From NCBI RefSeq assembly GCF_003428625.2, contig NZ_QVQT02000006.1, forward strand, positions 124,001 through 188,000: 64,000 nt of DNA, in the 5' to 3' direction. Positions 8,891 to 19,200 of this stretch are shown one piece after another. The position numbers and the translations under genes are program-made. Positions within the stretch are counted from its first letter, which is position 1. Every line of letters starts with the position of its first letter. This DNA comes from Paracidobacterium acidisoli. Lineage in GTDB: Bacteria; Acidobacteriota; Terriglobia; Terriglobales; Acidobacteriaceae. The notes beneath the pieces were generated by a model. The model saw only the letters and a program-made list of their open reading frames with translations. It made no database searches and was not told the origin of the DNA.

Positions 8891-9046
8891 TCAGATAACG
8901 CGCAGGAGCAGCAGGATAATCACGATGAGCAGGATCAGACCGATTCCGCCGCTTGGATAATAGCCCCAGCCCCGGCTGTGAGGCCATGACGGGAATGCTC
9001 CAATCAACATCAGGATCAGAATCACAATCAAAACATCGACAAGCAT
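8891..9046 (-). CDS. Small DUF3309-type membrane protein
   Basis: A 51-residue protein with two hydrophobic helices, LVDVLIVILILMLIGAF at the N-terminus and GLILLIVIILLLLRVI at the C-terminus. A short loop with WPHSRGWGYYPSGG joins them, which is the DUF3309 signature. The ATG at 9046 is fixed by AGGAGGTG immediately upstream; a longer in-frame extension has no such signal. The function of this widespread small family is unknown. The gene stands alone, convergent with the SRPBCC gene. Confidence 0.85.
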   Translation of the reverse strand: MLVDVLIVILILMLIGAFPSWPHSRGWGYYPSGGIGLILLIVIILLLLRVI

Positions 9047-9137
9047 TCTGCACCTCCTCAAAAGGCTGAACTGCTTTTCCCCTTCGGATGCGCGGGTGCG
9101 CGGCAGCAGATGTATGGCGGCGGGAATATTCAGCGGC

Positions 9138-9902
9138 TCATTTGCCCTGGGCAAGCTGGCGGGCGCGGCGAAAGACCTCGAGCATCATGGGAGCGGTGAG
9201 CCTGCCGGTGTTGGTGTTCTGCAGCGAGGGGTGGTAGCTGGCGAGGAGCCAGCGTCCGCCGGGGATGGCGTATTCGACGCCGTGACCGAAGACGAGAGGG
9301 CCGCGGCGCGGGATCTGTCCGGTGCGCAGCAGGTGCGCGACGACGCCATCGAAGCCGATCTTTCCGAGGCAGACGAAGACGCGCAGACGGTGGCATGCGG
9401 CGATCTCGGCATCGAGGAAGGGCGCGCAGCGGGCGATCTCGTCGGGCAGAGGGCGATTGCCGGGAGGCGCGCAGCGAACGACGGAGGTGATCCAGGTGTC
9501 GTGAAGCTGCATGCCGTCGTCGCGGCTGACGGCGCCGGGTTGCGAGGCGAGGCCGGCGCGGTGCAGCACCGGATACAGGAAGTCCCCTGAGCCGTCGCCG
9601 GTAAAGGGGCGTCCGGTGCGGTTGGAGCCGTGCGCGCCGGGCGCGAGGCCGACGATCATGATGCGGGCCTCCGGATCGCCGAAGGAGGGTACGGGCTTGC
9701 CCCAGTACTCCTGCTCGCGATATGCGCGGCGGCGGACGGCGGCGACGGTGGTGCAGTGTTCCCTGAGGCGCGTGCAGAGGTTGCAGGCGACGATCTGCTC
9801 ATTCACACGAAAGAGATCAGACACGGGAACGATGTGCTTTGCAGGGGCCACTGCATCTATTTTATCGGGAGATTTCGTCAGGCTCTGCCGATGGACGGGC
9901 AT
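9138..9902 (-). CDS. Uracil-DNA glycosylase, family 5 (UDGb type)
   Basis: A 254-residue base-excision-repair enzyme that removes uracil, and probably other deaminated bases, from DNA. Motif A is GLAPGAHGSNRTGRPFTGD (85-103) and the C-terminal motif is HPSLQNTNTG (from 224), both typical of family 5 rather than family 4. Four cysteines (C40, C43, C144, C159) fit the Fe-S cluster ligands of this group. Family 5 enzymes lack the usual polar catalytic residue of motif A, and none is seen here. It is monocistronic on the minus strand. Confidence 0.88.
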   Translation of the reverse strand: MPVHRQSLTKSPDKIDAVAPAKHIVPVSDLFRVNEQIVACNLCTRLREHCTTVAAVRRRAYREQEYWGKPVPSFGDPEARIMIVGLAPGAHGSNRTGRPFTGDGSGDFLYPVLHRAGLASQPGAVSRDDGMQLHDTWITSVVRCAPPGNRPLPDEIARCAPFLDAEIAACHRLRVFVCLGKIGFDGVVAHLLRTGQIPRRGPLVFGHGVEYAIPGGRWLLASYHPSLQNTNTGRLTAPMMLEVFRRARQLAQGK

Positions 9903-9929
9903 GATCAGTCTGAAGGACGCAGAGAAGGC

Positions 9930-9968
9930 AAATCACCCCTCAGCGGCTGAAGCCGTGCCCTTCCCCAC
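9930..9968. repeat. Dispersed 'GGCTGAAGCC' hairpin repeat, copy 1
   Basis: The sequence around CAGCGGCTGAAGCCGTGCCC at 9941-9960 is a copy of the hairpin repeat that recurs at about 51.3, 52.4, 57.9 and 60.3-60.5 kb. It lies between the divergent UDG and epimerase genes and codes for nothing recognisable. Confidence 0.65.
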
Positions 9969-10180
9969 AAATGGACCCAGGACAGACGGATGGAGTGGCG
10001 GCTCGGGACGTTCCTGACGGAGGCGCGATCGCGGCGGCTTATCTATTAAACAGGATCGCGGAGGTGCGGACAGGCTGTAGAATGGGTGCGCTTCAGGAAA
10101 CGTTTGCCAGCGCGACCGCGAAACAGGATGCTGCGGCCGCTGCGGAATCCTGGGGAAAATCCTCAACGAGGTTTCTGCGC

Positions 10181-11389
10181 ATGCCTGCAGGGTCGTACCG
10201 TCTCTTACTGATTCTCACCGCCGTTGCGGCGTTGTTTGTGGCGGGATGCCGGAAGCCGGCGCCCGCTCCGTCCGAATCCTCTGCCGCGACTCAGCCGGCC
10301 ACTCCGCAGATTGGTGGAATGGATGTGGTGAAGCTGACGCGCCCGGCAACCAGCAACGGCGCTTCTCCGGAGTTTACTTCGGTGACGGTTCTGCCGGGGC
10401 GGGGCATGAATGTGTTTCAGATTACGGCAAATGTTCCGGGCAAGGGCGAGATACCGGTGCTGGCGTCGCCTTCACTGGAAGACGCGGCGGCGAAGCTGAA
10501 TGGCGGTCCGGACGATCAGAACGGTAACGCCAGCTTCTCATTCGGCGGAGCCTTCCTGGTTCCCTACCCGAACCGCATTATCGGCAAGCTCTCTGCCGAT
10601 CAGTCGACGGTAACGACCGAATGGCACGGCAAGACGCTGACGCTGCCGGCGAACTGGTACAACAGCGAGGACCCGACGAAGGACAAGCATGCCATGCACG
10701 GTCTGATTCTGGCGTCGCAAGCCGAAGATGTGCAGACGCAGAACACGACCGATGGGCAGACGGTGACAAGCACGATTCACGCGGGCGACTTTGGCGGCCA
10801 CTGGCTCTCGAAGACGGACCTGAGCTTCTCCATCGCACTGAGCGGCAAGGCAGTGGATGCGATGATCACGGCAAAGAATGTGGGCACGGAAGATGAGCCG
10901 ATTGCGATCGGCTGGCATCCGTACTTCGCGATTCCGAGCAACGACCGGAAGCAGGCCAGGATTCATGTTCCGGCAGAACAGCTGGCGGTGGTGAATAACT
11001 ACGGCGATGTCTTTCCGACGGGCAAGCTGATTCCGGTAAAGGGCACGAAGTGGGATTTTACGGCGCAGGACGGCAAGGCGCTGAACGATGTCTACCTGGA
11101 CGATAACTGGTCGAAGCTGCAGAGGACGGACGGAGCGGTGAATGTGGAGCTGAGCGATCCGGCGAGCAACTATGGCGTGCGGGTACAGGGGCTTTCTCCG
11201 GAGATCAGGACGGTGCAGGTGTATGCGCCTCCGACGAAGCAGTTTGCGGCGATCGAAGAGCAGTTCAACTTTGCCGATCCCTTCGGCAAGGAGTGGCACG
11301 GCATGGATACGGGGATGGTCACACTGAAGCCTGGGCAGTCCGTAACCTGGCATGTGCGGCTTGAGCTGTTTCAGCCTAACTCAAAGTAG
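10181..11389 (+). CDS. Aldose 1-epimerase (GalM-like) lipoprotein
   Basis: A 402-residue lipoprotein. Starting at the ATG at 10181 gives a typical lipoprotein signal (hydrophobic core followed by LFVAGC), so the mature protein is anchored by lipid at cysteine about 21. Earlier in-frame ATGs at 9971 and 10082 would bury this signal. The body matches galactose mutarotase: GGAFLVPYPNRI near the start and IGWHPYFAIP, whose histidine corresponds to a GalM active-site His. The enzyme interconverts alpha and beta sugar anomers; an envelope location implies action on incoming sugars. A strong terminator follows. Confidence 0.82.
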   Translation: MPAGSYRLLLILTAVAALFVAGCRKPAPAPSESSAATQPATPQIGGMDVVKLTRPATSNGASPEFTSVTVLPGRGMNVFQITANVPGKGEIPVLASPSLEDAAAKLNGGPDDQNGNASFSFGGAFLVPYPNRIIGKLSADQSTVTTEWHGKTLTLPANWYNSEDPTKDKHAMHGLILASQAEDVQTQNTTDGQTVTSTIHAGDFGGHWLSKTDLSFSIALSGKAVDAMITAKNVGTEDEPIAIGWHPYFAIPSNDRKQARIHVPAEQLAVVNNYGDVFPTGKLIPVKGTKWDFTAQDGKALNDVYLDDNWSKLQRTDGAVNVELSDPASNYGVRVQGLSPEIRTVQVYAPPTKQFAAIEEQFNFADPFGKEWHGMDTGMVTLKPGQSVTWHVRLELFQPNSK

Positions 11390-11406
11390 ACGGCAGTGAT
11401 AAAAGA

Positions 11407-11441
11407 GGGCGCGCCTGCTCAGGCGTGCCCTTTTTCTTTTT
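11407..11441 (+). terminator. Rho-independent terminator of the epimerase gene
   Basis: A 10-bp stem (GGGCGCGCCT with AGGCGTGCCC, one G-T pair) with loop GCTC is followed by TTTTTCTTTTT. It is 18 bases after the stop codon and is one of the clearest intrinsic terminators in the window. Confidence 0.9.
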
Positions 11442-11508
11442 GCATTGTTCTGTCAGGGGCGCCGGGCCGGGCGTACTTTGATCTGTCACGGCGGCTATTG
11501 ATTGCTGC

Positions 11509-12243
11509 TTATTTTGCGCGCTTCGAGAAGGGCACGAGCATGGGCGTGCTTTGGCGATACTGCCGGTAGGCGTCTCCAAAGTACGTGACGAGATCGCGCT
11601 CTTCAAACTGAATGGCGATGAGGATGTAGCCAGTGGTGGCGACGGCAAAGAGAAGGTGGCCCTGGGTCATGTGGGGCGTGGCCCAGAAGGCGATGAGAAA
11701 TCCTGCATAGATAGGGTGACGAACCTTTTTGTAGAACGCGGGAGCTTTGAAGCCGATGGGTTCATAGGGCCGGTTGTGCATGTACAAACCGACCTGGCGA
11801 AGACCGAAGAGATCGGTGTGGCTGATGAGCAGTGTGCTGGCGAGCACGAGGAGCCAGCCGATGCAGAAGAGCGCGAGGAGAACGATCTGGCCGGCAGAGC
11901 TTTGGACACTCCAGATGGTTCCGGTCATGGGCCGCCACAGCCAGTAGAGGATGTCGAGGCAGAGGCTTGCGAAGAGCACGTAGGTGCTGCGCTCGATGAC
12001 GGAGGGGATCAGTCGGGTCCACGCTTTTTTGAACCAGGGACGCGCCATGACGCTGTGCTGCACGGCGAAGAGCGACAGCAGAAGAGCATCGATGACCAGC
12101 GCGGCGATAGAGAATGCGGCGGTGCCGGAGTCGATCGATTTGGGAACGAAGAAGTTGCCGACGAAGCCGATGGCGTAGAGAAAGGTGACGAAGAAGATCA
12201 GATAGACGAGGATTCCATAGAGATACGCTGCGATTCGGGACAT
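11509..12243 (-). CDS. mddA: Methanethiol S-methyltransferase (MddA-like)
   Basis: A 244-residue integral membrane methyltransferase of the NnrU/isoprenylcysteine methyltransferase-like group. The N-terminus ([20 protein letters not shown]), the block [15 protein letters not shown] and the later [11 protein letters not shown] match what I know of MddA, which methylates methanethiol with S-adenosylmethionine to give dimethyl sulfide. The SAM-site region [10 protein letters not shown] and the acidic EERDL near the end are present. About five to six hydrophobic helices are visible. It is probably monocistronic. A less specific NnrU-like methyltransferase role is the main alternative. Confidence 0.75.
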   Translation of the reverse strand: MSRIAAYLYGILVYLIFFVTFLYAIGFVGNFFVPKSIDSGTAAFSIAALVIDALLLSLFAVQHSVMARPWFKKAWTRLIPSVIERSTYVLFASLCLDILYWLWRPMTGTIWSVQSSAGQIVLLALFCIGWLLVLASTLLISHTDLFGLRQVGLYMHNRPYEPIGFKAPAFYKKVRHPIYAGFLIAFWATPHMTQGHLLFAVATTGYILIAIQFEERDLVTYFGDAYRQYRQSTPMLVPFSKRAK

Positions 12244-12453
12244 AGTGTTTCTCCCCTGGGGTTTGCGCGCTCAGATGGTATCAGGGGGAGCGGCGTTTGA
12301 AGCGCGCTGCGCCGGAAGTCGCTCGTGATGCTATTCCCGCGACTGGCCGATGTCAACAGAAGAGGTTTCGGTGCAATGCAGTTTAGCACTCTACCCAAAT
12401 AGATTAGTTATTTTGAATTAACCGATCAGCGGGGCCGATGTTATCAGCGGAGG

Positions 12454-13236
12454 TTATGCGCCGGGGCCAGCGGGATGCTTTACGCCGATGTTGCCGGCGA
12501 CTACCCATGCGGCGGCGGTAATAATCCACGAGATAAAAAACGCAGTCCACGGAAGACGCGTTCCGGGCGCGGCAAGAATCGCAGGCAGCCAGACGAGGAG
12601 GGTGAAGAGGCTCAGCATGACGGCTTCGGTACATGCGGCGATGCGCGGCAGAATCGAGAAGAGGACGCCGAGACCGCAGGCCATTTGTCCGATACCGGTG
12701 AGGCGAGCGAAGCCCACGCGGAAGTGGAACCATGCAGGCACATAATCCGCGGTCTGCTGTGTGTAGATAAGGTGCGAAAGACCGATGGGGATAAGTGAGA
12801 GTGCGAATACGATGCGCGCGATGCGCACTCCGCTTTCGCCGGCGGCAAAGGAGAGGAGAGATCCTTCGCGCAGCCTGGCGAGACGCGCGAAGAGAATCCA
12901 TCCTCCGGAGAGGAGCACGGTGAGCTCCCCCACGCCGAGCCAGACGTCTTCAATCTGCGGCGTCACGAAGAGAACGGGCACCTTGAGCAGCGTCCAAAGG
13001 ATGAGATAAAGAAAGAGAATGCGCACGGATATTGCTGCGGTCGCCTCAAAGAGCAGGCCTATACCGCCGAGCAGCATGACCACGCCTGAGGCATAGGCCA
13101 GCGCGGTGCGGCCGGGCACCCAGGCGGCGACGGGCTGCCAGACCAGAGCGAAGTCTCCATAGATGAAGGCGAGGATACCGAGGCCGATCAGGCCAATGGC
13201 AAAGAGTGTCAGAGCGGGTTGCTGGCTTCGGGTCAT
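12454..13236 (-). CDS. DoxX-like polytopic membrane protein
   Basis: A 260-residue, almost wholly hydrophobic protein with about eight predicted helices and short loops. The start at 13236 has GGGAG 7 bases upstream, whereas the longer frame to 13389 adds a tail without a signal. The two halves resemble each other (LGGIGLLFEATAAISVR and ACGLGVLFSILPRIAAC), suggesting internal duplication of a four-helix DoxX-type unit. No catalytic motif is visible, and it has no tight operon partner. Confidence 0.65.
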   Translation of the reverse strand: MTRSQQPALTLFAIGLIGLGILAFIYGDFALVWQPVAAWVPGRTALAYASGVVMLLGGIGLLFEATAAISVRILFLYLILWTLLKVPVLFVTPQIEDVWLGVGELTVLLSGGWILFARLARLREGSLLSFAAGESGVRIARIVFALSLIPIGLSHLIYTQQTADYVPAWFHFRVGFARLTGIGQMACGLGVLFSILPRIAACTEAVMLSLFTLLVWLPAILAAPGTRLPWTAFFISWIITAAAWVVAGNIGVKHPAGPGA

Positions 13237-13514
13237 TGGCTGCTCCCGGTTTGCGATCGCGCAGATGAGGCCTGCGCCGGCACGGCCTAAAAGTGTATCT
13301 TGATTTTTCGCCGTATGCACCAGTGCATATTGCGAGACGGAAAGGACGAAGAGGCTCGCAGAGATCTGCGATAAAAAGCGGGAGCCCAAATGCTGAAGAG
13401 CTCACCGGATGTTGCGGATGAGCCCTTCGGATGACGATGCGCCAATAAGAGGAGGCTGCTGGCCGCGTGTCGCTTCAAAGTGAAACCAGGCGCAGCGCCG
13501 AGCTTTGTCGGTCC

Positions 13515-16088
13515 TCATATATGGACGAGATAGGTACGGCCCGGATGCGTGGAAAAGACCAGGCACTCTCCGTTGGCTGTATCGAGTTTGGCCGGTACAG
13601 GCGCAGCGGTTTCTTTATCGCGAACCGTCACCTGTTTGCCGGGCCAGGGATTCATCAACCGGCATGGAATGTTTCTGCGGGAGTGAATCTCAACGTGAGA
13701 GACACCGCCGGCATCTCTGCAGGCTGAGACGAGAAAGCCTCCGCGCGCCTGAAAGTTGCGAAAGGCCACTTCTTCTTCGGGGCCGACCACCGGAAAGAGA
13801 TGCACCCTTCCGCTGCGGCTGTTGAGCAGCATCTCCGCTTCCTCGCTCTTTTGTCTGTGACTGTTTCTCCCTTCCTGCTCGACACCCAGAAGAAGTGAAG
13901 TGGGAGCACTGGTGCTGGCTTCGCGCATCGACTGGATGGAGCGAAGCATGCTTTCTCTTTGCTCCTGCGGCGAGTCGAGGTTGACTTCATCGGCCAGCAG
14001 CGTGGGATAGAAGGCGGCTTCGCCGAAGTGATCGTCGTGGAGATAGATGGGCTCGATGCCCTCGATATCGGTGAACTCGGGACCGCCGGTTCCCTGCCAG
14101 ACGGGATAAGGCGCGATGCGTTCGGCGATCTCACGCCAGTGCCGGCGCAGATCTTCATCGACGCCGAGCAGCTCCGCTGCGTCGGCTGCGCGAGAGAGGC
14201 CCCAGCGAAACATGCAGAGAGAGCTGATGATGTCTTTGTTATGGGAGAACTTCGGATAGAAGCCCCACTTCTCCGCTTCCATGCAGGGGACGATGTGGTA
14301 GCGGCCGTCGTCGCCTTTATGAGCGTACGCGGCATAGAACAGCGCCATCCTGCGCATGATCGGATAGCACTCGTCGCGAAGGACACGGATGTCGCCGCCG
14401 TAATCCCACTCGTCCCAGGAAGGCTTGACGATCTGCGCCATCGTGTCCATGCAGAATTCGAGGGTGATGGTGGTGTGGATGTATTTGTCGGCTTTTATCG
14501 GCGGCAGATAACCATGCACGAGATACATGCCGGGAAGGTTGAAGATATGGCGGGCATTTTCTTCGGCCGCGGCGGTCCAGTGCCAGATGATCTGCTTCCA
14601 CATGTCTTCGCTGTCGCCCCAGTTTTGGACAAAGCGGCCGGTGTAGAAGATCTCGTTGTAGCAGGGAGCGCTGGTCCAGAGCTGAATATCTCTTTCAGGA
14701 AAGGCGTAGGAGGCGCTGCACTCGAACTGGCGCATGTCGGTTTTGGTGCCGCCGCCGTGGCTGTCGGTGTAGCTGCGATAGATGGCCTTTACGTTGTCAG
14801 AGCAGGCGGAGCCGGTGGTTCCGTGAAATATGCGTCCGTTCTCGCGCTGGTCGTAGAAGCGATTCCACCAATCGGTGTTTTCCTGGACGATGCCGTCGAA
14901 GCCCTTTGCCTGCGCCTCTTCGAGACGCTTTTGCGCGAGTGTGAGGAGATGAGGGCCGTCCATGCTGGTGACGATGGTGACGAGCGCTTCGAATTTGCCG
15001 CCGGCTCCCGGTATGAATGTGGCCGTTGCCGCGGCGCCGGGGGCTGCGGCGATTTCCGCGTTCGGAGGCGGCGTGCCGAGACCGGTCTGATCCTGAACGG
15101 CGTCGAGCGTGGCGTGTTGCGGCGAGAGAAGCACGCCCATCAGCACATATTCAAAGCCCTGCGGAAAGGTCTTCTCGGCGGGGAGACGCTGATGAATCCA
15201 GAAATAACGGCCTGATTTTCCGCTGGAGGGAGGATCGATGGGGCCGTTGAAGGCTTTGTCGGGCGCGGCCTCCGGCTTTGTGTACGTCTTTCCGTCGGCG
15301 CTCATGTAGGCCATGTGAGCGGTGTCGCGATGGCGATAGAGACGGAGCGAGACAGGCTGATCGATGCCGCTGCATGTGCCGCGAACAGCGTAGGTGTTGC
15401 TCGTCATACCGAGGATGTATTCGATGCCGGCAGAGGCCGCGCCTTTTTCGATGTGCAGCTTCACGAGGCCATTTGCGCAGCTCTGCGTGACCTGCGGGGC
15501 GTCTGCTCCTTCGAGCGCGTCAATGCCGAGAATGATCTGTCCGACGGGCTTCATGCAGGGGAAGGGATATTCGATGGGCTGGCGATAGGGGTCGTATGTG
15601 CCGCCTTTGGGAAGCAGATAACCGAGATCTCTGGGGCGCTGCGACTGGGCGCTGCGTCCGATGTAATCGGCATTCGCCGGCGAGAAGGCTCCTGCGGTGA
15701 TCTCCTGGAGCGTTGGCGATTCGAGCGCACGAACATTGAGGCGGCGATCCCACACGTTGTTTTTATTCAGGCTGATAGTGACGCGATAAGCCGGACCCCA
15801 GATGGTGGTGCGCATTTTGAGGTTGTTGATGCTCATGGACGGGCCGCCGAAGTACTCGCCGGAATCAGGCAGCGGATTTGCAGGGTCGAGCCGGTTCTGC
15901 AGCACAACCGATCCGGCGGCTTCGCGCAGAGAGATTTCGCGCTGCCAGGGAAGAGTGGAGGATTCGATGGAGGCTGATGGCGATGGATGCGGCGAAGAGA
16001 CGCCGGAGAGCGCGTCGGCGACAAACCGAGGCATCGATGCGGCCGCACCGGCGGCCAGAGAGGCTTTGAGGAAGTTACGCCGTTTCAT
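13515..16088 (-). CDS. Tat-exported glycoside hydrolase-like protein, (alpha/alpha)6 barrel, DUF5703/GH95-like
   Basis: An 857-residue exported protein. The start at 16088 gives a textbook Tat signal (KRRNFLKASLAAGAAAS) and has AGGGA upstream; the longer frame to 16196 would push it inward. The N-terminal third is a beta-sandwich-like region. The rest has aromatic and acidic motifs of helical-barrel hydrolases (NTDWWNRFY, QLWTSAPCYNE, PCMEAEKWGFYPKFSHN, HDDHFGEAAFYP). This resembles the GH95/GH78-type fold and DUF5703-containing proteins. The substrate is unknown; an alpha-linked deoxy sugar on a plant or fungal glycan is a guess. It follows the TonB receptor with a terminator between them. 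Confidence 0.6.
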   Translation of the reverse strand: MKRRNFLKASLAAGAAASMPRFVADALSGVSSPHPSPSASIESSTLPWQREISLREAAGSVVLQNRLDPANPLPDSGEYFGGPSMSINNLKMRTTIWGPAYRVTISLNKNNVWDRRLNVRALESPTLQEITAGAFSPANADYIGRSAQSQRPRDLGYLLPKGGTYDPYRQPIEYPFPCMKPVGQIILGIDALEGADAPQVTQSCANGLVKLHIEKGAASAGIEYILGMTSNTYAVRGTCSGIDQPVSLRLYRHRDTAHMAYMSADGKTYTKPEAAPDKAFNGPIDPPSSGKSGRYFWIHQRLPAEKTFPQGFEYVLMGVLLSPQHATLDAVQDQTGLGTPPPNAEIAAAPGAAATATFIPGAGGKFEALVTIVTSMDGPHLLTLAQKRLEEAQAKGFDGIVQENTDWWNRFYDQRENGRIFHGTTGSACSDNVKAIYRSYTDSHGGGTKTDMRQFECSASYAFPERDIQLWTSAPCYNEIFYTGRFVQNWGDSEDMWKQIIWHWTAAAEENARHIFNLPGMYLVHGYLPPIKADKYIHTTITLEFCMDTMAQIVKPSWDEWDYGGDIRVLRDECYPIMRRMALFYAAYAHKGDDGRYHIVPCMEAEKWGFYPKFSHNKDIISSLCMFRWGLSRAADAAELLGVDEDLRRHWREIAERIAPYPVWQGTGGPEFTDIEGIEPIYLHDDHFGEAAFYPTLLADEVNLDSPQEQRESMLRSIQSMREASTSAPTSLLLGVEQEGRNSHRQKSEEAEMLLNSRSGRVHLFPVVGPEEEVAFRNFQARGGFLVSACRDAGGVSHVEIHSRRNIPCRLMNPWPGKQVTVRDKETAAPVPAKLDTANGECLVFSTHPGRTYLVHI

Positions 16089-16163
16089 GTGCAATTCCCT
16101 GTTACGCAGAAATTCTGTGGCGGCTTTTCGGTCCGCTGTGGATGTGGGCTGAATGGAAGCGCG

Positions 16164-16200
16164 AGAAAAAGAAGTGTGGAGCTGAACGAGCTCCACACTT
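16164..16200 (-). terminator. Rho-independent terminator of the TonB receptor gene
   Basis: Read on the minus strand, a perfect 12-bp stem (AAGTGTGGAGCT with AGCTCCACACTT) closed by a 5-base loop is followed by CTTTTTCTC. It lies about 20 bases beyond the receptor stop codon and upstream of the hydrolase gene, so it should limit read-through between them. Confidence 0.85.
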
Positions 16201-16220
16201 TAAGGGAGGTGGAACAAACA

Positions 16221-19200
16221 TCAGAAGCGCAGGCGGCCCTGAAGGGCGAGCCAGCGGCCGGAGGAGTTTGGCCATCCGTCGGAGAAGACCCGTCCGAAGT
16301 TCGGATCGGACGGACTGGAGTTCACGCTGCCAAGCACCTGGTGGTTGAAGAGGTTGTAGACGTTAAATGTGGTTTCAAGCGAGATGCCTTCATGGACGGG
16401 GAAGGTTCTCTGCACGTTGGCGTCGGCGCCGTTCATGCCCATCTGGCGCACGCCGTTGACGCGGGTCGGAAAGACGCGCAGGTTTTCGGTCTGAGGCTGA
16501 CAGGCCGGATTGGTGACGAATCCGTTTCCGCTATATGTGCATGTGGTGGTTACAGATCCATCGCTGTTTGTCGTGGTGACGGCGCTGGCGGTGACGGTTC
16601 CGGGGTTGAGCCACTGAACGTAGTTAGAGCCGCCCGATGCCTGCTGGTTGTAGTAGACGGGATGTTTGATCTTGATGCTGTTCGATTTGATGTTGCCGAC
16701 GTAGAAGGTATTGCTGAAGTTGACGAGCTGGCCTGGCTGCGCCTCCCAGCTTGCGCTGAGCTGGAAGCCTCCGAATGCTCTGGACTCCCAGCCTGCATTC
16801 GCCCAGTGTCTGCCCCGGCCAAAGGGAAGGTCATAGACACCCTCCGCGGTGAAGCGGACGGGCTCGCTGTAGTTGCTGGGCTCCCAGCTGGGGCCGGCGT
16901 CGAATGCATTCGCGAAGTAATCGCGATCGTGCTGGTCATTGAGCTGCAGAGAGCCCATGACGGTGAGTCCGCGGCTGTAGCGGCGGGTGAGGGTGATGAG
17001 CACTTCCTGGAAGTGGGATTCTCCGAGCGACTGGTTGAGCGACAGGCCGCTCATCTGCGGATAGGCACGCACGAGGTCGGAGACGGGGATCTGCTGCTGC
17101 GTGAAGTAGCTGTTCAGCGACATCATGTTGTAGACGGCGGGGTTGGTGGACTGCACTCCGCTGAAGTTGGAGATGTAGAAGGGATTGGGAACCTTGCCGG
17201 AGAGCAGCGCGATGGGCGTGGTGTTGGGCTGCAGGCCGCCGGCATAGAAGGATGCCGGTGTGTACGCAGAGTTTTTGGTCGCCTGCAGATTCGTAGTGTG
17301 CGCGATGTTGTACGAGATATCGAGCATCATGGAGCCGCTGAACTGGTACTGCACTCCGATAGTGCCCCGCTGCTGGCGCGCAGGGACCAGATTGTGATCG
17401 AAGACGGTCGGACTGTCGCCGAGATAGTAGAGAGCTCCGGCGGCGCTGCCGATGGGCGCGTTGAAGCGTGAGCCACCGGTGCCGGAGGGAAACGGATCGG
17501 TGAGCGGAGGAGTGCCGGCGGTGAAGTTGGTTCCGTAGGTGGTGGATGTGTTCACGCTGGTGGATGCGCTGAAGCCATCCTGATCGATCGAGGCGTTCAG
17601 AGCGTTGAGTGTGTCGTAGAAGAGGCCGTATCCTCCACGAACGACCAGACGCGGTGTGACCTGATAGGCGATGGCAAGACGCGGGAGGAAACGGTAGTTG
17701 TTCTTCCACACGCTGCGCGGCGCGCCATCGACACCCGCATACTCCGGACCGCCTGCGATCGCCAGCGAGGATGGAAGCACGGCGCGCTGAGCGGGCGTGG
17801 CTGAAGCAAGAGAGCCCTGATAGGCACTGCCAGCGGGACCGGAGATGGCGGAGAGATCGGCATTAGAGTTCCAGCCGACGATGAGCTGATTGTGCTTTTC
17901 GACGACGCCGTATTCAAACTCATAACGAAGACCGGGAATGATGGTCAGCTTCGGGGTAACGCGCCATGTGTCTCCTGCATAGAACGCGTAGTAGGGCGAC
18001 TGCAGCGACGCGGAGCTGTTTCTGGCGGCCGCTGCGGTGGTGTCCACGCCCATGAGAAATGCGGCGTAACTTAACCCGGTGTTGTTCTGCTGGAACGCAT
18101 TGTCGGAGCCGTTGTTTTCCTGGGTGTAGGTGTTATCGAAGCTGTAGGTTCCGGAGGCATTGCCGCCTACGCCGAAAGATGCGTTCTGCCAGCGGTACTC
18201 GGCACCGGCCTGGATGGTGTGGTGCCCCTGCACATGCGTGATGTTGCCGCGAATGGCAAAGGAGCGATAGGTGGAGGGGACGCTGTCGGTTTCACCGAGT
18301 GAGGTATTCGGCGCTCCCGGCACGCTGTTCTCGTAATTGCTGATCTGCAGAACGGGCAGCTCAACGAGCGCCGGATTGACGGACTGCGCGTACTGATCGG
18401 CGTACGTGGGCAGGCCGAGATCGCTGGGCTTGTAGGTGTCGTAGCCGGGGTAGTAGCAGCAGTGCGTTCTGTAGTTGGTTCCACCGAAGGTCAGCGCAAG
18501 GTTGGTGTGGTCGCTGAAGATGTGGTCCCACCCGATGGCGGGCACGTCGATCCAGCGCGGCCCCTGCTGCTGACCGACATCGCCGACGGTCCAGTCGTTC
18601 TGTCCCTTGGTGTAGTCTGCGCGCGTGTAGCGCACGAAGAGATTGTCTTTGGGCGTGAATTTGTAGTCCACACGGAAGGTGAAGTCGCGATAAGTCTGCG
18701 GCGTGATCTGGGTGTAAGCATAGTTGCTGCCGGTGGGATTGTTCTGCGTGGGCACAGGCATGAGGCTGTTGTAGAGCTTCACCATCGCGCTGTTGGTGAG
18801 CCGGCTGCCGGAGATGACGTTGCCGCAGAAGGGCGCGCGGCGGGGAATGCCCTGCGAGTCGAGGGTGACGGAATAAGGATCGTAGATCTGATACTGGCCG
18901 AAGTAGGGCGTTCCCGCAGGGCACGCGGAGGTGAAGGCAGCGGGAATGTTCGTGGTCTGCTGAGGCAGATCGCTGAAGTCGCCGGTTCTCTCCTGCAGGG
19001 TTGGGACGGTGGCTGACTGCGATCCCGCGCCGGCGAAGGTGTCGTCGAGAACGGAGGCAAAGAAGAAGAGCTTGTTGTGTCCGTCGAAGACGCCGGGGAT
19101 GTAGACTGGTCCGCCGATGGCGGCGGCGCCGTTGTTCATGTGGGTTCCGGGCCATCCATACTGATTTTCGATGCCATAGCACTGAGGGCTGGTGCTGGCT

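Noticed and set aside
15987-17471. 494-codon plus-strand frame
   Set aside because: It overlaps the TonB receptor gene and the Tat-signal region of the hydrolase. Its Val/Glu/Gly-rich composition is typical of high-GC shadows.
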